Shown here: positions 10,301 through 19,772 of the stretch, one piece after another
How positions within the stretch are numbered: the first letter of the stretch is position 1
Layout of the letters: the number at the start of each line of letters is the position of its first letter
From: Fen-1298 sp963833465
GTDB taxonomy: Bacteria > Bacteroidota > Ignavibacteria > UBA10030
Reading direction: 5' to 3'
Length of the DNA stretch: 64,000 nucleotides
Assembly (NCBI GenBank): GCA_963833465.1
Contig: CAWHXW010000004.1
Span: forward strand, 558,001-622,000
Program-made: the position numbers and the translations under genes
The notes under the pieces: model-generated
What the model saw: the letters and a program-made list of their open reading frames with translations, nothing else
The model's database searches: none
Told to the model about the DNA's origin: nothing

Positions 10301-11411
10301 TCATCTGTCCGCCGGTTAATTCAAACTTTCGAAATCCTAAGTTACAACTCTCTGTTTCGATTATGTTTCCACTCTGATCTTTAAGCAATATGACAAGTGT
10401 GTAAAGATTTGGAAATTCGGCCGACCACTTTTGCGGATTTGATACAGAAGTGTTTGCAGATAATTGTGTCTCGTTGCCAGTACTAAATATTGTTGTTCCT
10501 AATTGCACTGATGCTACCTGACCGCCGGCGGCACTGTACAATGCTGCTTCAACAGTATACCCAACCGGAGCTATTTGAGAATAATATTTGACGTCAGCGT
10601 TCACAGTCAGAGTGGCATTCGTATAGCTTCCGTCAAGGTCGGTGATATAATGGAAATCATAAATATGAACAGGAGGAGTCGAAAATAAATATACATCTCT
10701 GAAAATCCCGCTTAAACGTATCATGTCCTGGTCTTCAAGCCAGCTACCGTCCGACCAACGATACACTTGGACGGAGATGTTGTTCGTACCGGTTCGAAGA
10801 TATTTCGTAATATCATATTCTTTCGGTGTGAAGCTGTCCTCACCGTATCCAATATAATTTCCGTTGATCCAAACATAGAAAGCAGACCCGATACCCTGGA
10901 ATGACAGAAAGACCTGTCTGCCATTCCACGATTCCGGAACTCTAAACTCCCTGCGGTACGAGCCGACAGGATTATAAACAGTCGGCACTTGCGGAGGTGT
11001 TGGATTTCCGTTTCCATAGCCGGTCCATGGGTATTGGTAATTTGTATACATCGGAAAATCGAATCCCTGTGTTTGCCAATTACCAGGGACGTTGATGTCT
11101 TTCCAATCGTTAACATTAGCGATGTCTTTATAAAAATTAGTATCCCTTCTAGCAGGATTTGTAGACCAACTAAATTTCCAAGTACCGTTAAGCGAGAAAT
11201 AATAAGGCGACACCGTTCTGACGCCATTCAATGCCGCCGCAACATTATCATATGGTATCAAAGTCGCATGTGCAGGCAGACGATTTACTTGAAACACATC
11301 CGGTTTATTATTCCACTCGTTATTCGGTTGAGCTACGACAATGATATCGTTGATTAAAATGATGCATATGGTAAAAAACAGAAGTAAAGTTTTTTTCACG
11401 TTGGAATTCAT
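7329..11411 (-). CDS. Secreted GH2 beta-galactosidase with PASTA, F5/8C and T9SS domains
   Basis: I place the start at ATG 11411 (MNSNVKK, signal peptide ending VVAQ) behind GAAAGAAG; an in-frame upstream codon at 11468 adds 19 residues that do not look like a signal. The product has about 1360 residues. The GH2 part carries jelly-roll motifs, the acid/base Glu in IWSLGNEAGSG (about residue 488) and the nucleophile Glu in LILCEYAHAMGNS (about 549), the LacZ-type arrangement. The C-terminal Bgal small-chain domain follows. Near 1085 comes a PASTA-like repeat (VPNLIGANQSVTD, SQMPEAGEQVIKGTAVNLVI), then a discoidin/CBM32-like F5/8C domain (NKPSSSDSE, HWWKVDLDS, ARYIRITI), then a T9SS sorting domain (QNYPNPFNSQTMINYSLPQE). 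It would release terminal beta-galactose outside the cell. Confidence 0.92.
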   Translation of the reverse strand: MNSNVKKTLLLFFTICIILINDIIVVAQPNNEWNNKPDVFQVNRLPAHATLIPYDNVAAALNGVRTVSPYYFSLNGTWKFSWSTNPARRDTNFYKDIANVNDWKDINVPGNWQTQGFDFPMYTNYQYPWTGYGNGNPTPPQVPTVYNPVGSYRREFRVPESWNGRQVFLSFQGIGSAFYVWINGNYIGYGEDSFTPKEYDITKYLRTGTNNISVQVYRWSDGSWLEDQDMIRLSGIFRDVYLFSTPPVHIYDFHYITDLDGSYTNATLTVNADVKYYSQIAPVGYTVEAALYSAAGGQVASVQLGTTIFSTGNETQLSANTSVSNPQKWSAEFPNLYTLVILLKDQSGNIIETESCNLGFRKFELTGGQMKINGKPILFKGVDRHEIDPQTGKTLTYDRMLQDIIIMKKFNINAVRTSHYPNYPQWYELCDKYGIYIIDETDLETHGVREVVPASDPNWTQNCIDRVKSMVERDKNHPCVLIWSLGNEAGSGSNFQSMADWVHQNEPTRLVHYEGDNAVADITSWMYPSVESVEQYGASGNTKPLILCEYAHAMGNSEGDLYQYWDAIEKYPNLQGAFIWDFVDQGLWNASHTGFLYGGDWGDNPNDADFCANGLVSADRTLQPEIYEVKKNYQNIKIKAIDSLKGQIEIKNYFRFTNLNLFKGTWQLMQDNQQINSGTFTASDLDIPPLTSKVVTVGFGTPNVKAGSKYWLNFSFTLAKNELWADAGHEIASAQIEIPFLVPKAPMIDPLTIPTFSISDSKDSVVVNNTNLQLVFDKNAGTISSFTYQGTKLLQTGPVPNFWRAPNSNDRGNSMPSRCATWKTASQSRTATAVTVKNISTRQVQIAVNFSYPTSTKSYGTVIYDIYGDGNVVISSTLVPGSAHLPEIPEVGMLCTVPADFSTVSWYGRGPFENYWDRKTGSNVGVYRTSIDSMFVAYIRPQETGNRTDVHWVCLTNSSGKGLMAVGMPVIEFNALQYTPWELDSKGLQHPFNLVKNNSIVLRLNYHQMGVGGDNSWGARPHPEFTLYSNNTYTYQFRIVPVTSLQQVMDASRVSFSELSTVTVPNLIGANQSVTDSIIIANGFSIGNKTKSSSATIPIDDVISQMPEAGEQVIKGTAVNLVISTGSDGNIALNKPSSSDSEEGSKGNKADKGNDGDSSTRWCANDSGLNHWWKVDLDSIYNISGSEVMWEFDGKSYGYKIETSSNNLYWNTVVIKNNNTNTSQTQQDVFSAQARYIRITITSLSSGCWASFWEFKVFKSPTNVAEHNEAIPKEFRLCQNYPNPFNSQTMINYSLPQESTVSLKVYDILGRDVATLVNNEKQTAGNFEISYNASNLSSSVYFYDLQTENFTDVKKLLLLK

Positions 11412-11480
11412 AGTATTTCTTCTTTCAAAAAAAGTAAGTTTTATACAGATGTCATATAAAACGGACAAGCAATTGGAAAC

Positions 11481-13763
11481 TTACCGCTCGCTTATTCCAT
11501 TCCTCTTTTTCATTTCTTTCTCAAATGCTGCTTTCAAATGCAGCACTTGCGGATCGTTTTCTCCTTGCAGCCTGGTATAATCACGCAATGCTGCTCTTGC
11601 TTTATTTGTGTCTCCTTTAATTAAATAAAGAGTACATAAACTGTAAGAGAGTGAAGCATCTTCCTTAATTTCCTTCCGTGCTTTTTCCAAATATATAAGA
11701 GCGCGAAGATTCTTTTGCATGAAAAGAATTTTCCCTATAAGCAGATCTGTATATGCTATTTCTTGAATTGTGTTTGCTTCCATCAGCACTGCCAAAGCTT
11801 GAGAAAACTGGCCATTTTTCCTTAATGCTTCAGATTTGTCTATATATGGCTTTATTTTATTGGGGACAAAAATAGAAACCACACCTGCAGTGCCAGATCC
11901 CTGGAATGAAGGATTCATTTTTCTAAGCAGAGCCAGTGTTTTTGCCGCTTCGTCTGCTAAGCCTGAATCTTTTAATATCCGGTATTTGAGTTTCTGAACC
12001 TGAAAAGAATTATTTTGACTCGTCGGAAGCTGCTGCAATTTATCTATGCATTGCAGTGCATCACGAAAATTTCTTTTAGTTAAATATAGAGAAGCAAGAA
12101 TAAATTGTGTGTGCGAACTTGTATCAGGATTGGGTGATTCTTTTAAGCAACGAATTGCGTCAGTGTAATCGTTTGCTTTACTGGCAAGGTCTGCTGCATA
12201 GTAAAATGCCAATGCATTTGACGGTGTGGTATACGCAATAGATAGGTACTCTTTAGATGCGCGTTTTAAATCACCAAACGATTCATAATATTCGGCAAGC
12301 TGCTTATGAGCCATCTCAGAACTGAAATTATCATACTTAACACTCATAAATGCTAAAGAATCGACAATTCCGTTTGGAGTATATGTAAAGAAAAAATTAT
12401 TTACCAATTGCTCCGGTTGGAATGGCCAGCCTGCTTTCAAGCGCTTTATCCGAATGACAGCAATCATGCTGTCAAGCTCAGTAAAACCCCAATGTTGTCT
12501 GTAATATATCCACGGCAGAATTCTAGTTGAATCCCAGTGCGTTTCAATAAATCCATTTTCTTTCATAACTTGAAGAAATCCATCGGCCATGAGGAAATAT
12601 CCATCAACATTCGGATGCAGATGTTCCGTCATAAGATTGTTTCCGACAATTTTATGCGGTGAGGTAAGTTCAAAAATAGATTTCATAGAAACGTGTGGAA
12701 TAGCCAAAGAATCGGCAAGAACAACAATTTGCTTGTTGAGATCTTCCGATGCCCGAAATCGAATGAGATCTAAATCCTTCGCTCGCAGGTATTCTTGCCT
12801 TGCTTCGAGAAATTGTTGTTCAGCTTCAAGATGCTTTGCATTGATATAAACCGAATCTGCCGGAGGATATTCATTATAACGCATCGAACGGAATGGTGGC
12901 AAATCTTTTTCATTGCCCACAAGATCACTGATTATAATCGATACACCAGCGCGTTTCAATTTCACAAGCATTTGAGTCATATTGTCATTGAATTGTTCTA
13001 ATCCTTCTTTATATATTTGCGAACCAAATGGAATAAGATTCTTTCCTGCCATTCTTTCCATCAAGGTGCCTTTTGTCTCTTCCTGAGTCATTGGGTGTAT
13101 AATTTTATAAAAATAGCCAATGGTTTTTTGAAGCAATTGGTACGTCCGCAGATGAATAAGCTTCAAGTGAAGCTTCTTTAACCATATCGGAATCGATCCG
13201 TTGTCCATCGAGGCAACGCCAAGAGCACCATAGTATTCATTATGCCCCGCATATATAAGGACTGCATCCGGCTGTTGCTGCAACAGTTCATCCGTAAAAT
13301 CAAGAAGCGTACAGCTGTTTACCGCAGTCAGACCAAGATTAACAACTTCAATAGTACGGCCGGGAAAAATATCTTGAAGCCACCGCTGCAAAATTCTTGT
13401 AAACGCAACATTTTCATCATACGGAAAACCTTGTACAGTAGATTCTCCCAGCACGAAAATTCTATATCCGTTGGGAGGTTTCTCTTTTAAAAAAGGGTCA
13501 AAAATTGGTATAGTATGCTCAAATTTACTAAAATATCTTTTCCCCACTAATTGATTGCAAACAAGATATTTTGAATCCTGACTTATAACAAAAAGTCTCA
13601 AATCATCACCAAAAGAAAATAATCTTAGCCCAAGCTCTAACAATAATAATAGTATGAATGGCAGCACCGTCGATATTGAGTAGAAGAGAATTTTCTTGCG
13701 ATCACTCACCGTGGATATATTGCTTTTAGATAGACGGGAATTATTTTGCTGTCGTATACTCAC
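11481..13763 (-). CDS. Membrane-anchored SGNH/GDSL-type hydrolase with C-terminal TPR repeats
   Basis: About 760 residues from a GTG start at 13763. One N-terminal membrane anchor lies at about 27-45 (ILFYSISTVLPFILLLLLEL). SGNH blocks follow: FVLGESTVQGFPY (Ser of GES near 107), VVNLGLTAVNS, IYAGHNEYYG (Asn/Glu near 175) and EHLHPNVDGYFLMAD (His near 383), so the catalytic Ser-His pair is present. From about 470 to the end there are helical TPR-like repeats (LAEYYESFGDLKRASKEYLS; SLCTLYLIKGDTNKARAAL). Similar proteins occur widely as uncharacterised GDSL/TPR proteins; an esterase acting on acylated glycans in the periplasm is plausible but unproven. It sits 69 bp downstream of the GH2 gene's start, on the same strand, between two galactosidases. 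Confidence 0.8.
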   Translation of the reverse strand: MSIRQQNNSRLSKSNISTVSDRKKILFYSISTVLPFILLLLLELGLRLFSFGDDLRLFVISQDSKYLVCNQLVGKRYFSKFEHTIPIFDPFLKEKPPNGYRIFVLGESTVQGFPYDENVAFTRILQRWLQDIFPGRTIEVVNLGLTAVNSCTLLDFTDELLQQQPDAVLIYAGHNEYYGALGVASMDNGSIPIWLKKLHLKLIHLRTYQLLQKTIGYFYKIIHPMTQEETKGTLMERMAGKNLIPFGSQIYKEGLEQFNDNMTQMLVKLKRAGVSIIISDLVGNEKDLPPFRSMRYNEYPPADSVYINAKHLEAEQQFLEARQEYLRAKDLDLIRFRASEDLNKQIVVLADSLAIPHVSMKSIFELTSPHKIVGNNLMTEHLHPNVDGYFLMADGFLQVMKENGFIETHWDSTRILPWIYYRQHWGFTELDSMIAVIRIKRLKAGWPFQPEQLVNNFFFTYTPNGIVDSLAFMSVKYDNFSSEMAHKQLAEYYESFGDLKRASKEYLSIAYTTPSNALAFYYAADLASKANDYTDAIRCLKESPNPDTSSHTQFILASLYLTKRNFRDALQCIDKLQQLPTSQNNSFQVQKLKYRILKDSGLADEAAKTLALLRKMNPSFQGSGTAGVVSIFVPNKIKPYIDKSEALRKNGQFSQALAVLMEANTIQEIAYTDLLIGKILFMQKNLRALIYLEKARKEIKEDASLSYSLCTLYLIKGDTNKARAALRDYTRLQGENDPQVLHLKAAFEKEMKKRNGISER

Positions 13764-13819
13764 AGATATTTTTCAAGCACCTAATCACTCTATGATAATT
13801 GAATGTAAAACTCTTTCGC

Positions 13820-16585
13820 TTATTTGATCAAGACCATTCTCTTTGAATCTACAAAACTCTTTGTCTGTATTCTATAGAAATATACGCCGCTTGGTAAAGC
13901 GCTCGCATCAAATTTGATTGAATAATTTCCAGCAGTTTTCACCTCATCCACAAGAGTTCGTATTTCCCTCCCAAGTTCATCATATATCTTCATCGTGACG
14001 TGACTGTTGAGAGGTATATGGTAATTGATTACTGTAGATGGGTTGAATGGGTTAGGATAATTTTGATCCAGAGAAAAATTAACTGGAATTGGAAAAACTT
14101 CCCTGACGGATGATGTATTGGATTCCAGAATATCTACCCGATCCGGCACGACCCATTTGTCCGTGCTGCTTGTGTTTTTGCTGCCGGTGACGCGAAGTTT
14201 AAAAACATGATCGCCTGCCGCAAGTACCGGACTCGTCCACATTAATTGATCGCCGGCACGAGTTGCCGAGTAAAAATCAATACTTGTTTCACTCCCTCCA
14301 TCCACCGAGATTGCACCAATGCCATGCTTCGGATCTTTAACACCGTAAAACTTGATTCGGGTGCCGCTAAATTTGACTGTAACAGAATCGTTCGCTGTAT
14401 TATCCCACGAGTTGCTACCTGCATAAAGATCTGCACCGCATCCGGTACAGTGCTGCCAACCTGTGCCGATAAAATTGAATTGTTCAGGATCACTCCCCTG
14501 CACGGCATCGTCGATTGATGTCCACCCATTATCACCGGTGCTGATAACTGAGAGATTATCGAATTCTGCATTCTGCCATTTACTGATCAGCAATCCCACT
14601 TGACCGGAATCATACGTGCCATCATTCACGGTTGTAATCAATGTCGAGTCGATTATCACTTGAATGGTGTCTGCCACGAACCTGAGTGAGAGATTGTGCC
14701 AACTATTCAGGCCGATCGATGTTGTTCCAGATCCCAGTTGTGTATCGTTTCCGCTGATGTCTTCCCTGAAGATGCTCCAATTTCCATCACCCGATCCGCG
14801 CAAATGATAGCCTTGAGCAGCTCCTGGTGAGGATTGCGATTGCGCTCCCAAACGCCCTATAAGTTCAACATATCCTGTTTGCTCCATCAACACGTCCACC
14901 ATAACCTTATAATCTGACCAACTCGGATCGCCGACAACGGCGAGGGGAGGAGTTGGAGAACCTCCTCCCCATTCAATTGGAGATAGGTTGATCTCCTGCC
15001 GTAAACAATTTCCAACACGTCCTCCTCGACAACTATCTACTTCAAATGCCCCTTGGATCGAATCAAAATATTTTGGTATTACTCCCAATGAGTCTTCTTC
15101 GAAATTCTCTGTATACGGCAGCCCCAATGTTGCCGGAGGAGGAGGTGTCGCCATCCCTTTGACTTGACCTGTGGTAGTACTAATTGTGTAGACATACCCC
15201 GGTTGAAATGTGATGCTATAAGTTCCGCCGTCTGGTATTATGTCGCTTTCCTTTACAAAGTAATCTGATGAATTTGATGAATTAAGGTTTGTAGCCCACA
15301 CATGTACTGTATCCGTCGATATACCTCCGGTGATATTGATCGTCGCCGATTGAGGTGTGGTTGCATCCACCATCTCGACAATAACACTATAATCCTTATT
15401 GTTTTGTGACTTAAGTGTTACATAGCTGCCGTTGTAGCGATTTCCTCCAAAATATCCGCATGCCATATCTACATATTGCCAGCCAATCTGTACAAATTGA
15501 GCTGTCTGTGCCATGACCCAGATGCTCTTGCCTACGTGATAGTACCCTGACCATGGTTGATCCGCAAGCATCAGTCCGTCCCCATAATAGGGCAACGTAC
15601 GATACCACGCGGCAATCAAGCTCCAGTTGATATATGCGGTCATTTTGCTGTCGATGTAATCACGATTGAGGGCACGCGCAAGTGGTATTGCTCCTAAATC
15701 GTAGCCCTGAGTTCCGCTCTCGCTTGCCCATATTGGTATATTCAATCCTTCTGCAATGGACGTGTAGGTGTTGTCGGAGCAAACTTCTTCGGGCGCATTC
15801 CAACCGCACGGATAGTGAACACCCATAATATCCACAGCAGCTTTGAATACCGCGTCGTTAGCTAAATCACTAGCAATATTCCACCCATTGTCCGCCGCCA
15901 CCACTTGCGTAGTTAATCCATTGCCCTGTAAAGCTTTCTTTAAATTTTCAAACCAACTTTTATCCCATCCTGATTCATTCCAACCACCGATATAATCGAT
16001 GTGCAAATTATGATCGGACTGTGCATGTTTAATCCAGCTGATTATATAATTGATATTATCCTGAGACCAGAAATTGCGGCTGTTGAACCAACCTTCACCT
16101 CCCCACTCCAATCCATACAGCTTGATATTTGGATTGCGAAGTTTCGCTTGCTCCATAAGCCACCATTCATAGCCTCGGTTATAGTTCGAATCGGTTCGGG
16201 ATCGCATGTGGCTCGCCTCCGCTCCGTTCGTGCTATTTGCATCATCTCCAATTTCAACTTTCAGAATCTGGACATTCGCACCGTAATTCGGCTTGAAAAG
16301 ATAATCCAATATTTCATCCCGCTGCTTGGCTGGATAATCCCATAGCAAGCGCGATGTGCCTCCGCCTCCGCTTAATCCTCCAATCCCATCATACACTCTA
16401 CCTGAACCTGTGCTATCAATGACAATCGATGTATTCTGCGCCTCGAGTTTAGTGACACTGGATGAAATAAGAAATAAAAGAAGAAGAAACAAATAGCGTA
16501 TAAAAATAGATTCGAAATATCCATTTATGAAAAACATCGCATTTGGAAAACACCTATCAAGTTTCATATGAAATCCATTTTTCAT
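13820..16585 (-). CDS. GH59 beta-galactosidase/galactocerebrosidase-like enzyme with T9SS tail
   Basis: 921 residues with a hydrophobic signal at about 28-49. The opening VYDGIGGLSGGGGTSRLLWD is diagnostic of family GH59 (GALC). The proposed acid/base Glu is in YIGGWNESGWDK (about residue 204) and the nucleophile Glu in IPIWASESGTQGYD (about 289). A lectin-like domain follows at about 490-680 (LPYTENFEEDSLGVIPKYFD), then a galactose-binding-like beta-sandwich at about 690-825 (WQHCTGCGADLYAGSN). The T9SS domain ends it (SLDQNYPNPFNPSTVINYHI). Bacterial GH59 members act on terminal beta-galactosides. Here the enzyme is likely surface-exposed or secreted and works with the GH2 and GH42 galactosidases. 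The first ATG has a weak ribosome site, so the start could be the internal Met at residue 7. Confidence 0.88.
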   Translation of the reverse strand: MKNGFHMKLDRCFPNAMFFINGYFESIFIRYLFLLLLFLISSSVTKLEAQNTSIVIDSTGSGRVYDGIGGLSGGGGTSRLLWDYPAKQRDEILDYLFKPNYGANVQILKVEIGDDANSTNGAEASHMRSRTDSNYNRGYEWWLMEQAKLRNPNIKLYGLEWGGEGWFNSRNFWSQDNINYIISWIKHAQSDHNLHIDYIGGWNESGWDKSWFENLKKALQGNGLTTQVVAADNGWNIASDLANDAVFKAAVDIMGVHYPCGWNAPEEVCSDNTYTSIAEGLNIPIWASESGTQGYDLGAIPLARALNRDYIDSKMTAYINWSLIAAWYRTLPYYGDGLMLADQPWSGYYHVGKSIWVMAQTAQFVQIGWQYVDMACGYFGGNRYNGSYVTLKSQNNKDYSVIVEMVDATTPQSATINITGGISTDTVHVWATNLNSSNSSDYFVKESDIIPDGGTYSITFQPGYVYTISTTTGQVKGMATPPPPATLGLPYTENFEEDSLGVIPKYFDSIQGAFEVDSCRGGRVGNCLRQEINLSPIEWGGGSPTPPLAVVGDPSWSDYKVMVDVLMEQTGYVELIGRLGAQSQSSPGAAQGYHLRGSGDGNWSIFREDISGNDTQLGSGTTSIGLNSWHNLSLRFVADTIQVIIDSTLITTVNDGTYDSGQVGLLISKWQNAEFDNLSVISTGDNGWTSIDDAVQGSDPEQFNFIGTGWQHCTGCGADLYAGSNSWDNTANDSVTVKFSGTRIKFYGVKDPKHGIGAISVDGGSETSIDFYSATRAGDQLMWTSPVLAAGDHVFKLRVTGSKNTSSTDKWVVPDRVDILESNTSSVREVFPIPVNFSLDQNYPNPFNPSTVINYHIPLNSHVTMKIYDELGREIRTLVDEVKTAGNYSIKFDASALPSGVYFYRIQTKSFVDSKRMVLIK

Positions 16586-16697
16586 TTAAAATGCATTTTA
16601 GAGTTTGAGGAATGAGGAAATAAATTTCATCACTGTCAGACAATACAATTTCCTTTTATTCAACAATGTTACCTTCGTGTAATTGTTAAAACATATT

Positions 16698-16729
16698 CCA
16701 CTCATCAAGCTATCTGAGTGATTGAGTGG
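16698..16729 (-). terminator. Possible weak hairpin after the CotH gene
   Basis: Arms CCACTCA (16698-16704) and TGAGTGG (16723-16729) form a 7-bp stem 8 bases past the CotH stop. On the minus strand it is followed by AATATGTTTT, only partly U-rich, so termination is a guess. Confidence 0.3.
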
Positions 16730-16736
16730 CCTAAGA

Positions 16737-18545
16737 TCATTTGATCAAGACCATTCTCTTTGTTTCCACATAACTTTGTGTCTGCAGCTTATAAAAATAA
16801 ACTCCGCTTGATAGGTTCGATGCATTAAATGAAATTTCGTAATTACCCGGTGCTTTTCTCTCATTCTGTATGAGGATTGCGACTTCCCTACCCATAAGAT
16901 CGTACACTTTCAAAGTAACAGTGCTTGTTTGCGGTATTGAATAAAAGATCGTTGTCTGCGGATTGAATGGATTCGGATAATTTTGCAACAATGAAAATTC
17001 TTCGGGTATTGCGCTCGCGCCCTGCACACCTGTTTCCTGATTATCTCTTCCAGGCATATTTGCATCAAGCCATGTTAAGCGTGTTGATATCCAGTTTTTA
17101 AACTTGGTAATTTCACCGTCGAATGTTGTCGGTTGTGCATCCACTTCAGGAGTACCTACGTCTATACCCAAAATCGGCCATCTCTGATAGTGACGAGCTT
17201 GCGCTTCATCGACCAACGTATGTATTGAATCAATATAATGATTAAGGGATTCTTCACTGAGTATAGTTTTACGCAAGAGAGAATAACGAGTATGTAGTTC
17301 ATTTGCAAAATTTGTGTCCTGCAACAATTTTACCATCCACCCGGGTGGGACTGGATATGAATGACAAACGCTGCTAATTAAAAATGTCCATCCAGAACCG
17401 TCTGTTGCATTGACCTCACACTCATTTATATTTTTCCATGCCCAATCAAAGTCCCAAACGGGACCATCATATAATCGCCCATCTTTACTATCTTTGTCTT
17501 TATAGAAAAAAGCACTCTTCTTATATGTGTCGACATTGCGAGATACTTCACCTACAATAAAATAATCGACGAATGATGCGACATCGAGATATTTATTGTA
17601 TCCCTCGATAGGATCAGCCCAGTTTGGACTTCTTAGAACACTATCAATTGTGCTAACAAAACCTTGTATATACTGTTTTTGTTGATTTGTTATATCCTCC
17701 GGTTTAGGATAACTATATACAAAATAAGGATATCTTCCAGTTCCGGGGCAATCTATTGCTTCATATTTGCTATTCCAAAAATCTGTACCTGTACCATCAG
17801 TATTATCAACTTTAATGATATACCCACCTGTAAGATTATCTCCTGAAGTATCTGAAGCGGTCAGCTTTGCAATATCAACACGATTTTTATCTCGTTTAAT
17901 TTTTTCAGTCAGGACGTAGATTCCCTCATATACACCATTTGAATCCAATTCACAAAGTTGAGTGTGCGGTTGATAATGTCCCATTTTCGTGAAGAGATCA
18001 AAAGCGAGTGTGTTGCGCATAAAAACTTTGTCATTATAATTGGCTATCAATACCCAGTCATTTTCCGCAGGCATGTTTAATAGAGGAACATTCAGATTAT
18101 TTCCCAAACTATCTCTGGTTTCGAAACCGTATGGCTTTTGAGGAAGTGTAGCAGAAAAGGAACCTCTTATTTCAATACCTACATAACCATTATAGACATT
18201 CGCCGAATCAGTCACATAGTTTCTACGGAAAGGTTCATTATTAATAATTTTCATCCATGCGGTGATCTTTGTTCCATCCGGAATAGTTTGACCATGCGTG
18301 TCAATTAATATAATTGGCAAGTTCGATGAATCGAGAACGACTGTTGCCGTACTTTTGATAGAGTTCTCTTGAGAATAATTAATATTTGAGGTAAGAGCAG
18401 AACGCCTGTCAGTGTGTGAACGAAGAACGATTTCTTGACCTTGCCCAAACGTTTCTAATAGACATAACAACATGGATGTGATGTAGAAATATTTCACAAT
18501 TAGTTTCATATACATTTTCTTCACAGGTCTATCTTTAAGAAGCAT
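16737..18545 (-). CDS. CotH kinase-fold protein, T9SS-exported
   Basis: About 600 residues. The core matches CotH proteins: GYVGIEIRGSFSATLPQKPYG, ENDWVLIANYNDKVFMRNTL, YEGIYVLTEKIKRDKNRVDI and VWDFDWAWKNINE, including the acidic DFDWA motif used for metal binding in CotH kinases. Bacterial CotH domains are found fused to carbohydrate-active and surface proteins; some are protein kinases, and the target here is unknown. The last 80 residues form a T9SS domain (LLQNYPNPFNPQTTIFYSIP) typical of neighbours. The start is uncertain: ATG 18545, or the internal Met at 18515 (MYMKLIVKYF), which puts the signal peptide nearer the N-terminus. Confidence 0.87.
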   Translation of the reverse strand: MLLKDRPVKKMYMKLIVKYFYITSMLLCLLETFGQGQEIVLRSHTDRRSALTSNINYSQENSIKSTATVVLDSSNLPIILIDTHGQTIPDGTKITAWMKIINNEPFRRNYVTDSANVYNGYVGIEIRGSFSATLPQKPYGFETRDSLGNNLNVPLLNMPAENDWVLIANYNDKVFMRNTLAFDLFTKMGHYQPHTQLCELDSNGVYEGIYVLTEKIKRDKNRVDIAKLTASDTSGDNLTGGYIIKVDNTDGTGTDFWNSKYEAIDCPGTGRYPYFVYSYPKPEDITNQQKQYIQGFVSTIDSVLRSPNWADPIEGYNKYLDVASFVDYFIVGEVSRNVDTYKKSAFFYKDKDSKDGRLYDGPVWDFDWAWKNINECEVNATDGSGWTFLISSVCHSYPVPPGWMVKLLQDTNFANELHTRYSLLRKTILSEESLNHYIDSIHTLVDEAQARHYQRWPILGIDVGTPEVDAQPTTFDGEITKFKNWISTRLTWLDANMPGRDNQETGVQGASAIPEEFSLLQNYPNPFNPQTTIFYSIPQTSTVTLKVYDLMGREVAILIQNERKAPGNYEISFNASNLSSGVYFYKLQTQSYVETKRMVLIK

Positions 18546-18737
18546 GTATCAATAGTGGAACATGATATTACAGGAAAACCATATCTTCTATTATCCTCAG
18601 TATCCAATTTATTTATGCGGCCGATATTTATGATGGATACAGATCAGCGGTCGATAAGTAACGCTACAGCAGATGTGTACGTCTCAAATAATCTCAATCT
18701 GATTCTGATTTGCGAGCACAACTAACAAGACAAATGA

Positions 18738-18767
18738 TGTGTAGCAGCATTTTAGTACTGCTACACA
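18738..18767 (-). terminator. Rho-independent-like hairpin after the T9SS two-domain gene
   Basis: Arms TGTGTAGCAG and CTGCTACACA pair over 10 bp with a 10-base loop, 30 bases past the stop codon at 18798 on the minus strand. The downstream tract is only moderately T-rich (CATTTGTCTTGTTAG), so this may be a terminator or an RNA-stabilising hairpin. Confidence 0.5.
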
Positions 18768-18797
18768 CGTGAATAGTATTGATTACAAGGCGTTCAA

Positions 18798-19772
18798 TTA
18801 TTTCAGCAACAACATCTTTTTCGTAATTACACCGCTAGTGGATTGCAGCTTGTAGAAATAAACGCCGCTGCTAAATCCGGAAGCCGCAAATTTAACCTCA
18901 TGTTGTCCCGCGTTCTGTATTTCATTCGCCAGAACTGCTACTTCTCGACCTATCATATCATACACTGAAAGACGTACTTTACCGCTACTCTTTAATGAAT
19001 AAGAAATGGTGGTGGACGGGTTAAATGGATTTGGATAATTTTGCTCAAGTGAAAAAGTTGATGGATTCATTTGCTTACTGGAGACGGAAGTAACACTATG
19101 ATTGGCATTAACCCGTACGAAGTCTAATCCAACCCATGAATTTGTCACTGAAGAATTATTTTTGAATAGAACGCCGACTAATTTGCCGATACTGGCAGGA
19201 GTATTATTCGCTGTAAACGAAATCGAATATTCTGCCCAAGTCTGGCCAGCAGCATCGAGCTGTTCATCTGCAGAAGCAAGCGTAATTCTATTTCCTGAAT
19301 CTGAATAATACAATTCCATATGAAACTGGTCGGCTATCCATGATGCTCTTCCATTCGCCCTTAGACTGATCACATCACCAGACTGAATTGAATAATTGGT
19401 GGTGTTCCATACAGGAACATCCTTCCACGACAAAAATGCTTCATATTGACCGTCCCCGCCCTGAGAATTGTATTCAATGCCTGAATCTGTCACTATGCTA
19501 TCGGATGCCCAGCCTGGAATGTCTGCCTGGGAATCTGCTATTTTAGGACATGACCCTGGTCCATTCCAGCCTTCAATTTTCCCTGAGTCTGGTTGTTCAA
19601 AGCTGTAATTAGGTACTTCTATTATTGTTGGGTCTTCGTTTGTTAACCGTACATTGTCGATATACATCCACGAATGAGCACCAGGAGTCACATTTTGAAA
19701 TAAAATGCCGATGTTAAAACCTTGATCATCAGGGAAATCAGAACCATTAACCGAAATCGAATATGCTGCCAT
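18798..19772 (-). CDS. T9SS protein with lectin-like repeats, C-terminal part (after a frameshift)
   Basis: This frame continues the gene that starts at 20256. It completes the first domain (AAYSISVNGSDFPDDQGFNI, then the VTPGAHSWMYIDNVRL strand), carries a second full copy (NYSFEQPDSGKIEGWNGPG to NSSVTNSWVGLDFVRV) and ends in a T9SS domain (LEQNYPNPFNPSTTISYSLK). The two copies align: VSETKTLTSTMAAYSIS matches LDAAGQTWAEYSIS, which shows that the frames were one gene. The frames differ by one extra base between about 19772 and 19785. The fold resembles the jelly-roll modules often called PEP-CTERM-like or CBM-like, with presumed glycan or surface binding. No catalytic signature is visible. 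Confidence 0.78.
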   Translation of the reverse strand: MAAYSISVNGSDFPDDQGFNIGILFQNVTPGAHSWMYIDNVRLTNEDPTIIEVPNYSFEQPDSGKIEGWNGPGSCPKIADSQADIPGWASDSIVTDSGIEYNSQGGDGQYEAFLSWKDVPVWNTTNYSIQSGDVISLRANGRASWIADQFHMELYYSDSGNRITLASADEQLDAAGQTWAEYSISFTANNTPASIGKLVGVLFKNNSSVTNSWVGLDFVRVNANHSVTSVSSKQMNPSTFSLEQNYPNPFNPSTTISYSLKSSGKVRLSVYDMIGREVAVLANEIQNAGQHEVKFAASGFSSGVYFYKLQSTSGVITKKMLLLK

